DNA of 64,000 nucleotides, taken from JANOSH01 sp031415695. Lineage in GTDB: Bacteria > Actinomycetota > Acidimicrobiia > Acidimicrobiales > Ilumatobacteraceae. Made by a program: the position numbers and the translations under genes. Each line of letters begins with the position of its first letter. The stretch's first letter is position 1. Location: NCBI GenBank assembly GCA_031415695.1, contig JANOSH010000052.1, positions 1-64,000 of the forward strand, given 5' to 3'. Shown piece by piece: positions 41,330 to 51,449 of this stretch. The notes beneath the pieces are model-generated. The model was not told the origin of the DNA. It saw nothing but the letters and a program-made list of their open reading frames with translations, and did no database searches.

Positions 41330-44300
41330 TGCGCTGCACGGCGGCGGTCAGCACGCGCTCGTCGCCATCGGCGGCCCGCGCAAGTCGCCTCGTGCGGGTC
41401 AGGGCCAGGTCGCGCCAGGCCGTGATCCCGAAGTCCCGGGCGACTTCGGCGGTTACCCACCAGGCGTCGATCCCGTTGGTGGTGTCGAGGTCGTAGACGT
41501 CTCGGCCGACGGCATCTAGATCGACAGATCCACCCTCGAGATGTATTGCTCGGGCGGCGATTAGCCGCGCAACGCTGGCGTAGCGCGGCACCCCAAGCCG
41601 GTCGGCCTGCGCGGCGATCTCGGTGGCGATTTCGGCTGCAGTGTTGGTGTGTCCATACAGTAGGCCGAGCCGTGCCCGTTCGAGACGCATCCGCAACTCC
41701 AGCCGCCACCCGAAGGTGAGCTGCGGAGTCCAGAGCGCCTCGGCCTGCGCCAGCCGATCCTCAGCAGCGGCTCCGTCGCTGCGGAGCAACGCGGATGCGG
41801 CGAGGTCAAGGGCGGAAGCGATACGCGTCTCGGGGAAGTCGACGTCATCGAGTTCATCGACAGCGCGCCGGTTCTCGTCGTCGGCCCAATCCCACTGCCC
41901 CAACGCTCGCAACACCCAACCACGAAAATTCGCCGCCCGGCCAGCGAACCGCGGCACCTGACGCACCGCCAGTTCAGCTTCGTAACGTTCCAAGGCTTCT
42001 AACGCCTCTTTCGGCCTGCACTGCAACGAATACGAGTGGGCCGTGAACAACAGTGCATGAAGCAACTCAGCGGTGTGCTCGCCGGCTGACTCGACACGCG
42101 TGATCTGACGGAGCAACGCCAGCGCCTCGCCTGGCCGACTTTGATGGCTGCGCAAAACCCCGAGCCAGACCGTCGGGATCGCCCGCGCAGGGCCCTCAGC
42201 CGTCGCAACCGCCTCCTCCAACAACGGTTCAGCGCCGCCGAGATCGCCACCGGCATGCCGCACCCGTCCGGCAATAGTGAGACATGACGAACGCACGGCC
42301 TGGTCGGCGGCGAGCGCGGCACCGTCATCGGCGAACGCTTGCGCCATAACCGGGCGGCGAGCGAAATACGCAGCCCATGCGCCGACCTCCAGTGCAGACG
42401 CTCCCGCACCGGCGCTGATCGCCACCTCCACATCGTTGAGCGCCGCGTCGTAGTCGCCGCGCATGGTACGTGTTCGTGCCCTGGCGAGCCGGCGGGCCGG
42501 CGTGTCCGCCCACCGGATGGCCTGGTCGAGCAGGTCCTCCGCAGCGCCCCGGTCGAATCTACTCGCCGCCCCTGCAGCTGCGACCTCTAACGCGTTGGCG
42601 GCGAGGTCGAGGTCGCCACCCAAACGTGCGTGGTGTGCGACCTGCAACGGATCGGCCCTGGGGCGTACTAGCAACAGGCGAGCCGCGGCGCGGTGCAATA
42701 TGGCGGCACCCGCCGTTGTCGCCGTCTCGGCCAGTGCGACGCGAACCAGGTCGTGACGAAAGACGTATCCATCACCGCTGGCATCGAGCAACTGGCGTTG
42801 CGTCGCCGCGTCGAGATCCACCACGAGTTCGACCGGCGCAACGCCCAACACGCTGGCGAGCAACTCCACATCGACGTACCCGCCGAGCACGGCGGCAGCG
42901 CGTATCGTCGCTCGCGCGTTCCCTAGGCTGTCGGCGATCCCGGCAATGACCTCGACCAGGGATGTCGGCACCCGTTGGTCGGGGTCGTTCGGGTCGCTCG
43001 CCGCAAGCAACGTCAGAAACAATGGGTTACCGCCCGTACGGGCGTGCAGATCGACGCCGCGTTCCTCACCGACGAGTGCAATAGCGTCGGCACGCTCCAA
43101 CGGCCCGAGGTGAATCGTGCGATGGGCTGCGATCGCCGATCCGGCGCCTCGTCGCCGGGCCACCACCACCAGCAGGCGTTGCAAGCGGCGCGACACATAC
43201 GTCAGCAGTTCGAGCGTCGACGATCCGGCGACGTGCACGTCATCGATCGACAACAGCACCGGTTGGGTCGCAGTCAGCCTGGACAACACCGCGGCAAAGG
43301 CATGCAGCAACCGCTGCTCGCTCCCCGTCCCCCCGTTCCACGACTCGGTATGGTCGTACATGCCTCCGCCCATCAGCGGCGCCAGCAACAGATGTTCGGT
43401 GGAAAGCAGCGCAGAAGCCTCGGAGGGCGTCAGTATCGCCACGTGGGCTGCGAGAGCATCGACGATGCTCTGCAACGGCAACTCCCCGAACAACGGCTCG
43501 CACGTGCCCTGGAGCCACAACCAGCCTGCGGCCGCCGCCCGATGCCCGGCCGCATTGATGATCGCCGACTTACCTATGCCGGCTTCACCCTCGACCACCA
43601 CCAGCCGCGCCGCACCCGCGGCGACCGTGGCACGTTCGAGGTCCAAGAGGTCCATCTCGACAGTCCGGCCAAACAACGTCGACGAGGCTGCGACGGTTGG
43701 CCTGGCTTGGGATGATGGTACGGCCGCTTCGCTGTCACGGAGGAGTGCGAGGTAGACCGCCTCGGTCGCTGGTGACGGCGAGACGCCGAGTTCGTCGGCG
43801 AGGAGCGCCCGAGCCCGGGCGTACGCGGCTAGACCAGCGGCGGCGCAGCCTCGCCGCTGCTCAGCGAGCATCAAATGGCGGAGTGCCTCCTCGTCGTACG
43901 GGTCGGCCGTGAGGGCGTCCTCGGCCACCCCGAGCGCAGCGGGTCCGTCGCCCAACGCCAGGGCAGCGTCTGCCACGATGTGACGCAGTCGAGCGGCTGT
44001 GCGTTCAGCGTTTCGACGCGAAGGTTGCGTCCATGACGTGTCGAGTTCGTCGACCAGCAGTTGCTCCTGGGCGAGTTTCAGCGCGGTCTGGGCATGCGAC
44101 AGCGAGTCACGGTTGTCGCCCGCCGCGACTGCGACCTCAGCCTGCGCTGCCGAACGATTGAACTCGTCGAGGTCGACCCAATTCGCATGCAACCGATAAC
44201 CGGCATCCGAAAAGGTGATGCGGTCCCGGCCGATAACCGCACGCAGGCGGCTGATCAACACTGCCAGCTGATCAGAAGGTTTCGCAGGCAACGAGGTCGG

Positions 44301-44444
44301 CCAGACGGCTTCTATCAACCCATCGGCCGACACCGCCCGACCGTTGTGCAGCGCTAGCAGCTTCAGCACCACCCGAGCTTTCCGGCTCCCCAACTCGTGC
44401 GAGGTCGCCCCCTCGACCGAGAACTCCCCGAATAGCCGTACGCG
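41313..44444 (-). CDS. AfsR/SARP-type regulator with BTAD and STAND ATPase domains
   Basis: From ATG 44444 the 1043-residue product begins with an OmpR-like winged helix (MRVRLFGEFSVEGATSHELGSRKARVVLKLLALH). It continues with a bacterial transcriptional activator domain (about 95-240), then a P-loop ATPase (VVVEGEAGIGKSAIINAAG) with Walker B PVLLSIDDVHVAGSS, and ~500 residues of TPR-like helices. The layout is that of AfsR-like activators, which bind direct heptamer repeats overlapping the -35 region. It is divergent from a second such regulator at 44547, so the two share a ~100-bp promoter region. Confidence 0.9.
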   Translation of the reverse strand, partial: RVRLFGEFSVEGATSHELGSRKARVVLKLLALHNGRAVSADGLIEAVWPTSLPAKPSDQLAVLISRLRAVIGRDRITFSDAGYRLHANWVDLDEFNRSAAQAEVAVAAGDNRDSLSHAQTALKLAQEQLLVDELDTSWTQPSRRNAERTAARLRHIVADAALALGDGPAALGVAEDALTADPYDEEALRHLMLAEQRRGCAAAGLAAYARARALLADELGVSPSPATEAVYLALLRDSEAAVPSSQARPTVAASSTLFGRTVEMDLLDLERATVAAGAARLVVVEGEAGIGKSAIINAAGHRAAAAGWLWLQGTCEPLFGELPLQSIVDALAAHVAILTPSEASALLSTEHLLLAPLMGGGMYDHTESWNGGTGSEQRLLHAFAAVLSRLTATQPVLLSIDDVHVAGSSTLELLTYVSRRLQRLLVVVARRRGAGSAIAAHRTIHLGPLERADAIALVGEERGVDLHARTGGNPLFLTLLAASDPNDPDQRVPTSLVEVIAGIADSLGNARATIRAAAVLGGYVDVELLASVLGVAPVELVVDLDAATQRQLLDASGDGYVFRHDLVRVALAETATTAGAAILHRAAARLLLVRPRADPLQVAHHARLGGDLDLAANALEVAAAGAASRFDRGAAEDLLDQAIRWADTPARRLARARTRTMRGDYDAALNDVEVAISAGAGASALEVGAWAAYFARRPVMAQAFADDGAALAADQAVRSSCLTIAGRVRHAGGDLGGAEPLLEEAVATAEGPARAIPTVWLGVLRSHQSRPGEALALLRQITRVESAGEHTAELLHALLFTAHSYSLQCRPKEALEALERYEAELAVRQVPRFAGRAANFRGWVLRALGQWDWADDENRRAVDELDDVDFPETRIASALDLAASALLRSDGAAAEDRLAQAEALWTPQLTFGWRLELRMRLERARLGLLYGHTNTAAEIATEIAAQADRLGVPRYASVARLIAARAIHLEGGSVDLDAVGRDVYDLDTTNGIDAWWVTAEVARDFGITAWRDLALTRTRRLARAADGDERVLTAAVQRITPGR

Positions 44445-44534
44445 CATTTCACCGATGGATGAAACTTTCAGCTCCTTAGCTGCGCCCACCCTGGGAACCG
44501 TACTACCGCAACCAAACCTGCTTTGCCTGGCGCT

Positions 44535-44540
44535 TACAAT
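44535..44540 (+). promoter_or_regulatory. -10 element of the second BTAD regulator gene
   Basis: TACAAT lies six bases before ATG 44547, so the mRNA would be leaderless. This supports ATG 44547 over other in-frame starts. Confidence 0.5.
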
Positions 44541-44546
44541 CCGGTG

Positions 44547-47453
44547 ATGGTGTTGCTGGAGCCGATGCGTGTGGAGATCCGCATACTTGGCCCTCTGGTT
44601 GTGCAGGTCGGAGCGACTGAGGTCTCGTTGGGGGGATCGTTGCGCCGAGCAGTTCTTCTCCGGCTTGTCTTGAGCCACGATACCTGGCTGGATGCTGCCC
44701 GGTTATCCGACGCAGTTTGGGGCGGCGACGAATCAGCTCGAACCGCCAACCGGCTGCAAGCGCAGATCACCCTTCTGCGTCGAGCGCTCGGCACCGGCGC
44801 GTTGTTGACCGAGGGTTCGTCGTACCGTCTTGATCGAGACCGCGTCGTCATTGATTCGGACCTCTTCGAACGTGACGTCAACGACGCGCGTTCGTTGCTT
44901 CACGCGGGCCGACCCCATGAAGCCGTGGCAGTGTCGCGCTCGGCACTCGCACGTTGGCGTGGCTCTGCGCTCATCGACATCGCGACGTACGAATGGGCGA
45001 TGTCGACAATCGCGTATTTAATGGAGCTGAAAGGGCTAGCGCACGAGGTGCTGCTCGAATCCCTGTTGGCGACTGAATCGTTCGCCGACGTTGTCGTTGC
45101 GGCCGAGCAAGCGGTCGCCGAGCAGCCGTTGCGCGAGTCGCTCTGGCATTCGATGATGTTGGCTCTCGCCCGGTCGGGCCGGACCGCCGAGTCGGCAAGG
45201 GCATTTCAGCGCTTCCGCACGGTGCTGCGCGAGGAGGTCGGGCTTGATCCGAGCCGGGAACTGGCAAACCTTGACGCCTCGATTCTTGCTGGTACCTATT
45301 CGTCGACCGCTCTTGGAGCGCCCATTGGGGAACGCGATCAGAGGATCGCCGAATCGCTACCGCGTTTCGCAACCTCGATGATCGGCCGCCAGCATGAGGT
45401 GGAAGACATCAGCGAGGCCGTGAATCACGGCGGGCTCGTAACGCTTGTGGGCGCGGGCGGCGTGGGAAAGACGCGAATTGCGGTGGCGGTCGCGAGTCGC
45501 GTGAGGGAGTCGTTTCCCGACGGGGTGTGGTTCGTCGATCTCGCTGCCGTTACCGAGTCATCCGGTGTCGCGACCGCGACGTGCCGAGCGATCGGTCTCA
45601 CGGTCAATCCGGCCCATGCCCTCGACCATCTTGTTCGATCGATGTCGTCGACCAAAGCGCTCGTCATTCTCGATAACTGTGAGCAGGTCCTCGACGGAGT
45701 CGCCCAGCTTGCTGAGGCGTTCGGTTCGGCCAACCACGGCTTTTGTCTTCTGACGACGAGCCGTGAGGCGCTGGCGGTCGAACACGAGATCCTCCGCCCT
45801 ATACGCCCGCTTCTTGTTGGTGATGTTAACTCGGGTGGGGCGCTCGATCTGTTTCTTCGGCGTGCGTCGGACCTTGGCGGAGCGCTCGATCCACACGACT
45901 ACACTGTTGTCGCGGAGATCTGCGCGCGACTCGATGGCCTGCCGCTGGCGATTGAGTTGGCGGCGACCCGGGTCAGGGCGTTAGGTCCGTCGGACCTGCT
46001 CGAGGCGCTGAGCGAACGGCTCGACAGCCTGCGCTCCAGCCGAAAATTCGCGAAGCGTCACCGCACGCTGCGACTGACCGTCGAATGGTCGTTCGACCTG
46101 CTCGACCGTCGCCAGCAGCTTGGGTTTTCTCTTTTGGCCGTGTTCCTGGGTGGGTTTGATGTTCGGGCTGCTCAAGCTATTTTGGCGACCGAGGGATTCA
46201 CTGCTGTCGACACGATTGATCTACTCAGCGAACTCGTTGACAAATCGATGATCGAGGTCGAATCAAGCATTTCAGGCCGACGGTTCCGGCTGCTCGAAAC
46301 GTTGCGTCAGTTCGCGGTCGAACGCCTACTCAAGCACGGACCGGAGATGGCGAGGGACGAGCACGCCATCCACTACGAGCGTCGCGTTACCGAACTTCTC
46401 ACCGCTTTGCGCAGCCCGAGCGAGAAGGAAGCGTCTGATGCGTTTCTCGTTGATGATGGCAACATCCGCGCCGCGTTCGAATGGTCGATCAGCCGTGACG
46501 ATTTCGAGACAGCCGCCACAATCGCCGAAATCGCGTGGGAGTTTGGATACCAGCGAATGAACTACGAGGCTCTCGACTGGATCGAGGCGATATACGACGA
46601 AGCTCTACATCGTCGTATCGCGGCGATGCCTGCTCTCGCAGCGATCCGCGGCGTCAGCGGATGGGTGCGCAGCGGCGTGCCGGATGGGATGGCGTGGATT
46701 GACGAGGCTTACCGACTAGCGGCGAGCTCGCGATGGTGCCCCCAGACCGTGTTTTGCAGAGCGAGGCGCAATTGCTCAACTCGCGGGACCCGGCGCGTTC
46801 GTTGGTGGTCTTGCAAACACTTGCCGATCGTGCCGCAGCAGCAGGGAGCCAACACGTCGAGGCGTGGGCACTGTGGATGCGGGCATTCGCTGCCTTCTGG
46901 AGTGAACCACGCACGTCTCTCGAGCCGTCGTTGCACGCCGTCGAGGTGTGTCGAACGTATGGACAGCCGACTGCGATCGCCGCGTCCCTCGGCGCCTTGG
47001 CACTGGCGTATTCGGTCTCGGATCCGAGACGTGCGCTTGAACTGTCAACCGAGGCATGTTCGGTCGCTACCGCGGCGGGTTCGACGTGGGTTGCTGCGCA
47101 AAGCCAACTCTTGCTCGGTTCGGTGCAGGCAGGTCTAGCGAAAGGCGAGAGCGGAGAGGTCCTGAATCGGACGATCGACCATTGGGTCGATAACCTCGCC
47201 CGGTCGGGAAACCTTTCGATGCGCTGGCGAATGCTGTCAAACGTTGCACCCCTCGTGCTGACCCGGTCGCCAGCAGATTTCGCAGTCGCTGTCGGCATCT
47301 TCCGCTCGCGCCAGGTCGGACCGTCCGGGGTGGGTCCGTTCGGTCGAGCGCGCGCGTCGGCTGCTGGGAGTGGTCGAGTTCGAGCTTCTCGTCGAGCATG
47401 GCCGAGCACTCAGCGATGCCGAAGCGATCGCGCTTCTCCGCGGGGTTACATAG
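44547..47453 (+). pseudogene. BTAD/NB-ARC-type STAND regulator, interrupted by two frameshifts
   Basis: The first ~725 residues are a normal SARP-like regulator: winged helix VEIRILGPLVVQVGATEVSLGGSLRRAVLL, BTAD domain ending REEVGLDPSRELANLDASIL, P-loop GLVTLVGAGGVGKTRIAVAVASRV, Walker B KALVILDNCEQVLDGVAQLAEAF, and GLPLAIELAATRVRAL. Near 46730 the frame is lost; the adjacent frame continues the TPR-like region (SLVVLQTLADRAAAAGSQHVEAWALWMRAF). Near 47310 a second shift leads to ERARRLLGVVEFELLVEHGRALSDAEAIALLRG and a TAG at 47451. The DNA-binding and ATPase parts may still be made as a truncated protein, or the shifts may be sequencing errors. Confidence 0.75.
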
Positions 47454-47455
47454 TG

Positions 47456-47499
47456 TTTCAGCGCCGTTTCAGAGTGATTTCAGGGGGCCGGTCCAATCT
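47456..47499 (+). promoter_or_regulatory. SARP-type direct heptamer repeats upstream of the PxKF gene
   Basis: Three TTTCAGN heptamers at 47456, 47467 and 47478 have 4-bp spacers and an exact 11-bp period. A CAATCT -10-like hexamer (47494-47499) starts 9 nt after the last repeat. This is the geometry known for SARP activators, and a BTAD regulator gene ends 2 bp upstream. Confidence 0.65.
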
Positions 47500-47541
47500 T
47501 CGGAGAGCGCCATAAGGCGCACATCGTTGAGGAGGCCGCAC

Positions 47542-49395
47542 ATGTTTTCGATACAAGGTTCGGGGAAGAAGCAAGCAGTCATTCGGGCAATGACGTCCCG
47601 AGTGGCGATGCGATGGAGTCGTCGCAGCGCCGCCGCTGTGATGGCAGGTGCCCTCGTACTGTCGGTGTTCCCCGGCCTTGCCGGGGCAGACTCGCTGGTG
47701 GCGGATGGCGACGGCGTTACGCCTGTCGTCAGAAGCGCAATCGACCTCGGCACGATCTGCACGTCTGCCCCGATACGCCGCAATGTGCTCGTGGTCATCA
47801 AGCGCACTGCGGACACCCCAGATTTGACATTCGCGAACGGCTCGGACGTGAGCATCGAGTCCAGAAGCTTCGGGGGGTCGTCGGTAAACCCCGAAATCGC
47901 CACGATCGGGCTGCCGAGGGACTGGGAAGATCTTGCGCCGGATTCCGTCTCGAGGGAACTGACTATCAGTCTGCGAGTGCTCGTTTCCCGGGTTGGCGCG
48001 GACTTCGGCTTCCTTTCCTTTGAAGCGAAAGGGACCGCGGTATCTGGAGAATCGCTTGCCGACTCCGACTCCATGAGGGTGAGCTGGAACGCGGTATCGT
48101 GCAACACGGCACCAACATTGACGCTCAGTGGGGTGACCAACGGTGCGTCATACGACAAGGGTTCGGTGCCGGTGGCGATGTGCAACGTGGTGGACGCCGA
48201 GGATGGCAACTGGTCATTCGCAGCGACCCTGTCGGCTGTGACTGGGGCGAACGCCAGTGACGGCATCGGCTCCCAGACGGCCTCGTGCGCGTTCACTGAT
48301 AGCGGCGGGATCAGTGCCAGCCCGGTATCAGCGGCCTACTCGATCGGCGATCCGACACCACCGACAATCTCGCCGTCTGTCACCGGCACTCTCGGGCTCA
48401 ACGGCTGGTATAGGTCCGACGTCGGCCTTAGCTGGACGGTGGCTGACGACCAGTCACCGAACTCTCTCGTCAGGACAGGCTGCGTGAGTCAGAGCATCAC
48501 GGCAGACCAGGGCCCGACGGGCTACTCCTGCTCGGCGTCGAGCGTTGGCGGCACCACTGGCCCGTTAACCGAGACGATCAAACGCGACGCGACTCTGCCG
48601 ACGATCTCGGCCGCGCTTGCCCCGGCCGCTAGCGGCGGCGGATGGAACAACACCAATGTCTCGGTGGTCTACACGTGCGCCGACAGTCTCTCGGGGATCG
48701 CGTCGTGCGAGCCGAACCAGACGCTCAGCGACGAGGGTCCCCTGGCAACGTATTCGGGGAACGCGGTCGACAACGCCGGGAATCGGGCCAACGTGGGTGG
48801 CACCGTGAAAATCGACAAGACAGCACCGTCAGTCGCCGTGACGGGTGTTACCAACGGCGGCTCCTATGTCACTGGAAGCGTGCCGGTGGCTGGTTGTAGT
48901 ACGACCGACTCGCTGTCGGGCGTGGCCACCTCGGCATCAGCAACCACCACAGGCGGCCCGATCGGTTCGGTCACGGTGACCTGTTCCGGTGCGAGGGACG
49001 TGGCGGGGAACGCGGGCTCGGCTAGTGCCACGTACACCGTGACCTATGCATTCACCGGCTTCTTCCAGCCGGTCGGCAATCTGCCAGTGGTGAATGTGGT
49101 CAACGCCGGTCGCGCCATCCCGGTTAAGTTCAGTCTGGGTGGGAACCAAGGCCTCGGCGTGATTGCCGCTGGCTTTCCGACGTCTAAGACCGTTGCGTGC
49201 GGCAGTACCGCCGGTTCGGTCGGCGGCGAGCAGACAGTGACGGCCGGTGGTGGGAGCCTGAGCTACGACACCCTCGTTGGTCAGTACTCCTACGTATGGA
49301 AGACGAATGAGTTGTGGACCGGAACCTGTCGAACGCTGACGGTGAAGCTTGTAGACGGCTCCGTCCATCAGGCGAACTTCAGGTTCAACAGTTGA
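47542..49395 (+). CDS. Secreted multi-domain beta protein with C-terminal PxKF domain
   Basis: The 617-residue protein starts at ATG 47542 with a GAGGAGG site. The N-terminal signal peptide ends near VFPGLAGADS. The mature part has several Ig/HYR-like segments with the recurring pattern DxTxPTI, GWYRSDVGLSWTVADDQSP, VVYTCADSLSGIASC and VSGNAVDNAGN-like turns, with paired cysteines. The C-terminus is a PxKF domain (FFQPVGNLPVVNVVNAGRAIPVKFSLGGNQGL). Such proteins are surface or matrix components. A strong terminator follows, and SARP-type repeats precede the gene. Confidence 0.88.
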   Translation: MFSIQGSGKKQAVIRAMTSRVAMRWSRRSAAAVMAGALVLSVFPGLAGADSLVADGDGVTPVVRSAIDLGTICTSAPIRRNVLVVIKRTADTPDLTFANGSDVSIESRSFGGSSVNPEIATIGLPRDWEDLAPDSVSRELTISLRVLVSRVGADFGFLSFEAKGTAVSGESLADSDSMRVSWNAVSCNTAPTLTLSGVTNGASYDKGSVPVAMCNVVDAEDGNWSFAATLSAVTGANASDGIGSQTASCAFTDSGGISASPVSAAYSIGDPTPPTISPSVTGTLGLNGWYRSDVGLSWTVADDQSPNSLVRTGCVSQSITADQGPTGYSCSASSVGGTTGPLTETIKRDATLPTISAALAPAASGGGWNNTNVSVVYTCADSLSGIASCEPNQTLSDEGPLATYSGNAVDNAGNRANVGGTVKIDKTAPSVAVTGVTNGGSYVTGSVPVAGCSTTDSLSGVATSASATTTGGPIGSVTVTCSGARDVAGNAGSASATYTVTYAFTGFFQPVGNLPVVNVVNAGRAIPVKFSLGGNQGLGVIAAGFPTSKTVACGSTAGSVGGEQTVTAGGGSLSYDTLVGQYSYVWKTNELWTGTCRTLTVKLVDGSVHQANFRFNS

Positions 49396-49407
49396 CAGTT
49401 TGGTGAG

Positions 49408-49450
49408 GGCGAAACGGCATGCCGCCAAGGCATGCCGTTTCGCCGTTTTG
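49408..49450 (+). terminator. Rho-independent terminator after the PxKF gene
   Basis: A perfect 16-bp stem (49408-49423 with 49429-49444) with a 5-nt loop is followed by GTTTTGTCT. It lies 13 bp after the stop codon. Confidence 0.9.
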
Positions 49451-49466
49451 TCTGCCTCCTGCTATT

Positions 49467-49487
49467 CGTTATACATGTCGTTATACT
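49467..49487 (+). promoter_or_regulatory. Direct-repeat operator and -10 of a toxin-antitoxin module
   Basis: TCGTTATAC occurs twice 12 bp apart; the second copy contains TATACT (49482-49487), six bases before the antitoxin ATG. The repeats are a natural target for the ribbon-helix-helix antitoxin, and the transcript would be leaderless. Confidence 0.6.
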
Positions 49488-49493
49488 GACCGC

Positions 49494-49736
49494 ATGACAA
49501 CTACTGTGGCGTTTCGGTTGGACGACGCCCTCAACAATCAACTCGTTCTGGAGGCCCAACGCTCGGGCCAAACCCGAACCGACGTGATCACGAGAGCCCT
49601 CAGCTCATACTTATACCGCATGGCTTGCGAGCGCGATGCTCAGATATACCTGGCATCCCCACTAACGGACGAGGAACTGGCGATGTGCGCTGTGCTCGAA
49701 TCCGATAGCACTGACTGGTCGGAGTTTTTCGAGTGA
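49494..49736 (+). CDS. CopG-family ribbon-helix-helix antitoxin
   Basis: From ATG 49494 the 80-residue protein begins TTTVAFRLDDALNNQLVLEAQRSGQTRTDVITRALSSYLYRMA, a CopG-type ribbon-helix-helix domain, followed by an acidic C-terminal toxin-binding tail (TDEELAMCAVLESDSTDWSEFFE). The stop overlaps the GTG of the MazF gene. It is expected to autorepress via the repeats immediately upstream. Confidence 0.85.
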   Translation: MTTTVAFRLDDALNNQLVLEAQRSGQTRTDVITRALSSYLYRMACERDAQIYLASPLTDEELAMCAVLESDSTDWSEFFE

Positions 49737-50053
49737 AGCGGGCCGAGATCTGGTTCGCGCAAACGAGCGGCGGAGGCGATCGACCTGTGCTCGTCCTCAC
49801 CCGCGACCCGGTCGCAGGATTTCTCGGTGGCGTCGTCGTGGCCCTAATCACTTCAACGATCCGCGGCCACGGCTCCGAAATGTTGCTCGGTATCGCCGAC
49901 GGACTAAAGCAGGACTGCGTCGTTTCATTCGACAATATTGCGACGATCAAGCGCAGCGACTTTCGAAAGCGGGTTCTCACGCTGCGCCCCGAGCGCCGTC
50001 GCGAACTCCGCGAGCGGCTTGACTATGCGCTCGGATGCGCTGCCGATCGTTAA
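49733..50053 (+). CDS. MazF/PemK-family endoribonuclease toxin
   Basis: The 106-residue protein has the family core: KRAEIWFAQTSGGGDRPVLVLTRDPVAGFLGGVVVALITSTIRG with the substrate loop, and GLKQDCVVSFDNIATIKRSDFRKRVLTL, where the D-N-I segment is the usual C-terminal strand motif. The GTG start overlaps the antitoxin stop. The module looks intact. Confidence 0.9.
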   Translation: MKRAEIWFAQTSGGGDRPVLVLTRDPVAGFLGGVVVALITSTIRGHGSEMLLGIADGLKQDCVVSFDNIATIKRSDFRKRVLTLRPERRRELRERLDYALGCAADR

Positions 50054-50082
50054 TCCATTCGTGTCCGTGCGAGTTGGCGACC

Positions 50083-51348
50083 TCAGCCGTTACAAATGTC
50101 GAGCGCCAACAGAGCGAGCGAGCGAGCAGTGACGGCGATGTCGGCAATAGGCACGAACTCATCGGGTCCGTGGGCCAGGGCGACGTCGCCCGGACCGTAC
50201 TGCAGCGTTGGGATGCCACCCTGGCCGATGAGTAAGCGCAGGTCACTCCCGTACGGTGCCGCCCACACATCGGCCTTGGCGTCTCCGCTTGCGACATGAT
50301 GTGCAGCGTTCACGCGTTGGACGAGGTCACTCTCGGCCGGGAGACGTCCCGACGCGAACTGTCCGCCCCACCATTCGACCTCGACCGGATGCGCACGCAA
50401 CCACTCGTCGGAATCGCACGCTTCGGCTACGGCGCGTTCGAGGTCGCGTTTGGCATCATCGACCGGTTCGTCGAGCGCAACGCCGAGGCGGCCTTCGGCC
50501 CGAAGCAGGTCGGGGACCGACGACGCCCAGTCACCGGCATGGAGCGTGCCGATCGAGAGTGGATGGGCCAACGGCCAACGAGCTGCCAACGGATCCACCT
50601 TGCCGTGGCGCCGCGTTTCGAGCCGGGCCAAGGCCTCCCACACCGGCCAGAACTTCTCGATCGCGCTCACACCCTCGGTCCGACGCGATGCATGGGTGGC
50701 ATGGCCGTGCACCGTGAGACGAAACGTGAGAGAGCCCGAGTTCGCGGGGACGATGTCGAGGCCCGTGGGCTCCGGAATCACGCAGGCGTCGGCCGTCCAA
50801 CCTCGCCGCAGCATCGCGAAGGTGCCGAGGCCGCCGTCCTCTTCGCCTTGTACGGACGCCAGCAGCAAGTCGCCACGCAAACGAACATCTGCCGCTTGAA
50901 TGGCCCTGACCGCCCAGAACGCTGCGATAAGGCCGGCCTTCATGTCACACGACCCGCGGCCGTACAGTCGACCGCCCTCGATATGACCGCCGAAGGGATC
51001 GTGTGTCCATGCGTTCGGGTTACCAATCGGTACCACGTCGACATGGCCGTTGAGCATCAACGTCGGCCCGTCACCGATACCGGGGAGCCGACCGACAAGG
51101 CCCCACGCTTCACGACGCTCCACTTCGACACCGGGGAAGTCAGGATGGGCGAGCATCTCGTTGAGATCGATGGCCCAATGATCGACATCGAGCCCGGCAT
51201 GCGTCATGACCGAAGCCATGTGGGACTGTGCGTCATTTTCGGCATCGGTACCGCTGACGCTCGGAATCTTAACGAGCCGTACGACCTCGGCGACCATCTC
51301 ATCTGTCATTGAATCGAGGCTCTCAAGCACTCGCGTCGAAATGCTCAT
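50083..51348 (-). CDS. M20-family ArgE/DapE-type metallopeptidase
   Basis: The 421-residue protein has zinc ligands in LMLNGHVDVVPIGNP (His and Asp), LYGRGSCDMKAGLIAAFWA, the catalytic Glu pair in LASVQGEEDGGLGTFAML, CVIPEPTGLDIVPA, and a C-terminal His in GPGDVALAHGPDEFVPIADI. The small lid domain is present. It hydrolyses an N-acyl amino acid or similar amide; the exact substrate cannot be assigned. It converges with the MazF gene and has no operon partner. Confidence 0.92.
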   Translation of the reverse strand: MSISTRVLESLDSMTDEMVAEVVRLVKIPSVSGTDAENDAQSHMASVMTHAGLDVDHWAIDLNEMLAHPDFPGVEVERREAWGLVGRLPGIGDGPTLMLNGHVDVVPIGNPNAWTHDPFGGHIEGGRLYGRGSCDMKAGLIAAFWAVRAIQAADVRLRGDLLLASVQGEEDGGLGTFAMLRRGWTADACVIPEPTGLDIVPANSGSLTFRLTVHGHATHASRRTEGVSAIEKFWPVWEALARLETRRHGKVDPLAARWPLAHPLSIGTLHAGDWASSVPDLLRAEGRLGVALDEPVDDAKRDLERAVAEACDSDEWLRAHPVEVEWWGGQFASGRLPAESDLVQRVNAAHHVASGDAKADVWAAPYGSDLRLLIGQGGIPTLQYGPGDVALAHGPDEFVPIADIAVTARSLALLALDICNG

Positions 51349-51449
51349 CCAACTATTCTGGCATCACGACGTTACTCCGGGTCGGCGAGTCGTTCATCGA
51401 TCAATCGGGCTCGTGCCCGTTGGCTTTGCAACTCTCTCGCCTTACGCGA

